Positions 4,913-5,995 of a DNA stretch of 5,995 nt are shown here, piece after piece. The notes beneath the pieces were generated by a model. It saw only the letters and a list, made by a program, of their open reading frames with translations. It did not search any database and was not told where the DNA came from. This DNA is from Chloroflexota bacterium. GTDB lineage: Bacteria; Chloroflexota; Chloroflexia; Chloroflexales; Kallotenuaceae. Numbering within the stretch: position 1 is the stretch's first letter; each line of letters opens with the position of its first letter. Location: contig JAFAYS010001044.1 of the NCBI GenBank assembly GCA_019240175.1, positions 1 to 5,995 on the forward strand, written 5' to 3'. A program made the translations under genes and the position numbers.

Positions 4913-5995
4913 TTAGTCGACCGAGCTGTAATACACGCCTAGCAGCAGGCGCTCGCCGGGATGCTCGGTGACGGTCCACATGCGCGCCGACGATCCGAGT
5001 GTGCCGCTGCTGGTGGATGCGCGCCAGAGCGTCACGTCCTCCGCGCCGACCGTCCAGCTATACTTGGCCGCGCCGCCGTAGTCGTTGTCGGTGCCCGGCA
5101 CTGCGGCGTACAGGCTGCCCGCCACGGCTCCCGACGAGTCGCTGAGGCTCTGCGAAAGGCTGAACTTACCGGCCCAGGAGAGACCGCCCTGAATGCGCGG
5201 CGTTTCGGTCATATACACATCGCTGACAGTGATCTGCTGGCCGTCGGCGAGCGTCCGGGCGCTGCCGCAGGTGGTGATCGCCGTGTTGCTGGGATCGCAC
5301 AGGCCGCGATCGTGGTAGTTCAGCGACCAGCGCGTCACGCGGATGCGTGTATCGCTGCTTTGGAGATCGCCGAGTGTGCGGTACTCGCCGGCGACCAGGC
5401 TATCGGGCGTGGTGCCGCGATCCAGGCCGATCCACGAGAAGCAGAGCGGATTGTTGTAGGCTTTGAGCGGGCCGTCGCCGTCGGGATCGCTTTGCACGCC
5501 ACAGGCTGCGGTGGTGCTCTGAAGATAGCTGAGCTGTAGCGGCATGATGTAGGTGTAGCCATAGGCGTTGTAGCGTCCTGTCGTCGCGTCCCAGCCGATC
5601 TTAGTGCTATCTTGCCCGGCGGCGATGCGGTAGATCCTGGTTGTGTCGAAGACGCGCATGCCCCGGCCCGAGTCGGCGGCAAACAGCTTGGCTCCGTACC
5701 AGACGAGGCCGCCGGCGTGTGTGTTGACCGGGCTAAACGTCAGGTGTCCGCTGACGATCTTGGGCTCGACCAGCAGCACATGCGCGTAGGTCGAGAGCGA
5801 GCCGCCGCCGCTGCCGGCGTTGACAAAGCTGATGCGCGCTCCTTGATCCGGCGATCCGTCGTTGTACCACGAGACCGCCAGCGCGGTGCGGCCCGTAGAC
5901 GAGCCGTCCGCTGTTTGCACCGTGTAGGCGTCGGCAGTCGACGTGATGCCCTGCGGATACCAGGCCGCCGATGTGCGCTCGGTGCTGCTGCCCCA
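4913..5995 (-). CDS. Exported protein of unknown function, C-terminal 360 residues (5' end outside window)
   Basis: The frame is open from the right edge to TAA at 4913-4915, so this is the C-terminal part of a larger protein. The GTG at 5920 lies inside the frame and is not a start: the residues before it (including AAWYPQGITSTADAY) continue the same composition. The sequence is rich in Ser, Thr, Gly, Tyr and Trp with alternating beta-strand pattern and four cysteines, as in extracellular beta proteins. Positions counted from the first visible residue: AVSWYNDG, HVLLVEP, HAGGLVWYG ... AADSGRGMRVFD (93-117), a calcium-like DPDGDG (170-175), LDRGTTPDSLVAGEY, and a final WTVTEHPGER (340-349). 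Repeated 'phrases' of the HAGG...GRG.RVFD kind suggest a beta-propeller, and I recall similar unnamed secreted proteins in Streptomyces and relatives. The function is unknown. A signal peptide would be upstream of the window. Confidence 0.75.
   Translation of the reverse strand, partial: WGSSTERTSAAWYPQGITSTADAYTVQTADGSSTGRTALAVSWYNDGSPDQGARISFVNAGSGGGSLSTYAHVLLVEPKIVSGHLTFSPVNTHAGGLVWYGAKLFAADSGRGMRVFDTTRIYRIAAGQDSTKIGWDATTGRYNAYGYTYIMPLQLSYLQSTTAACGVQSDPDGDGPLKAYNNPLCFSWIGLDRGTTPDSLVAGEYRTLGDLQSSDTRIRVTRWSLNYHDRGLCDPSNTAITTCGSARTLADGQQITVSDVYMTETPRIQGGLSWAGKFSLSQSLSDSSGAVAGSLYAAVPGTDNDYGGAAKYSWTVGAEDVTLWRASTSSGTLGSSARMWTVTEHPGERLLLGVYYSSVD

Noticed and set aside
5918..5920. GTG at 5918-5920 as the start of the last gene
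   Set aside because: The frame stays open to the window edge with the same protein character, and no ribosome binding site precedes the GTG.

Overview
The window is GC-rich bacterial DNA with six protein genes, two of them cut by the window edges. No RNA genes, mobile elements or CRISPR arrays were seen. The gene mix is a KstD-like FAD-binding dehydrogenase, an extended SDR/epimerase, a secreted M6 (immune inhibitor A-type) zinc protease, a FabG-like SDR, a DUF3830 protein and a large exported protein of a family I recall mainly from high-GC actinomycetes. This would fit a free-living, protein-degrading bacterium such as a member of Chloroflexota (Herpetosiphon/Kallotenue-like). That placement is inference from gene style; no marker gene is present. 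The sigma-70-type promoter elements and AGGAG-type ribosome binding sites are conventional.

Layout, left to right. (1) <1-148, minus: N-terminus of an FAD-binding dehydrogenase. (2) 200-1087, minus: NAD-dependent epimerase/dehydratase-like protein, 51 bp upstream of the dehydrogenase and possibly co-transcribed with it. (3) 1088-1525: a 438-bp divergent intergenic region. It has a near-consensus promoter (TTGACA, 17 bp, TACAAT) pointing right, a perfect dyad just downstream of the expected start of transcription, and a leader of about 265 nt with possible competing base-pairings that involve the ribosome binding site. (4) 1526-3316, plus: complete secreted M6 metalloprotease starting at GTG. 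(5) 3317-3506: convergent intergenic region with a perfect 14-bp hairpin that should terminate both flanking genes. (6) 3507-4262, minus: FabG-like short-chain dehydrogenase. (7) 4263-4422: divergent promoter region. (8) 4423-4839, plus: DUF3830 cyclophilin-fold protein. (9) 4840-4912: convergent region with a perfect 12-bp hairpin. (10) 4913->5995, minus: C-terminal 360 residues of a large exported protein, open to the window edge.

The genes alternate in direction, so most are single transcription units and there is no obvious pathway linking them. The protease and the last gene both look extracellular. The most interesting non-coding signal is the regulatory leader of the protease gene. I see no convincing new multi-gene system here; the findings are mainly regulatory structures and one uncharacterised secreted protein.
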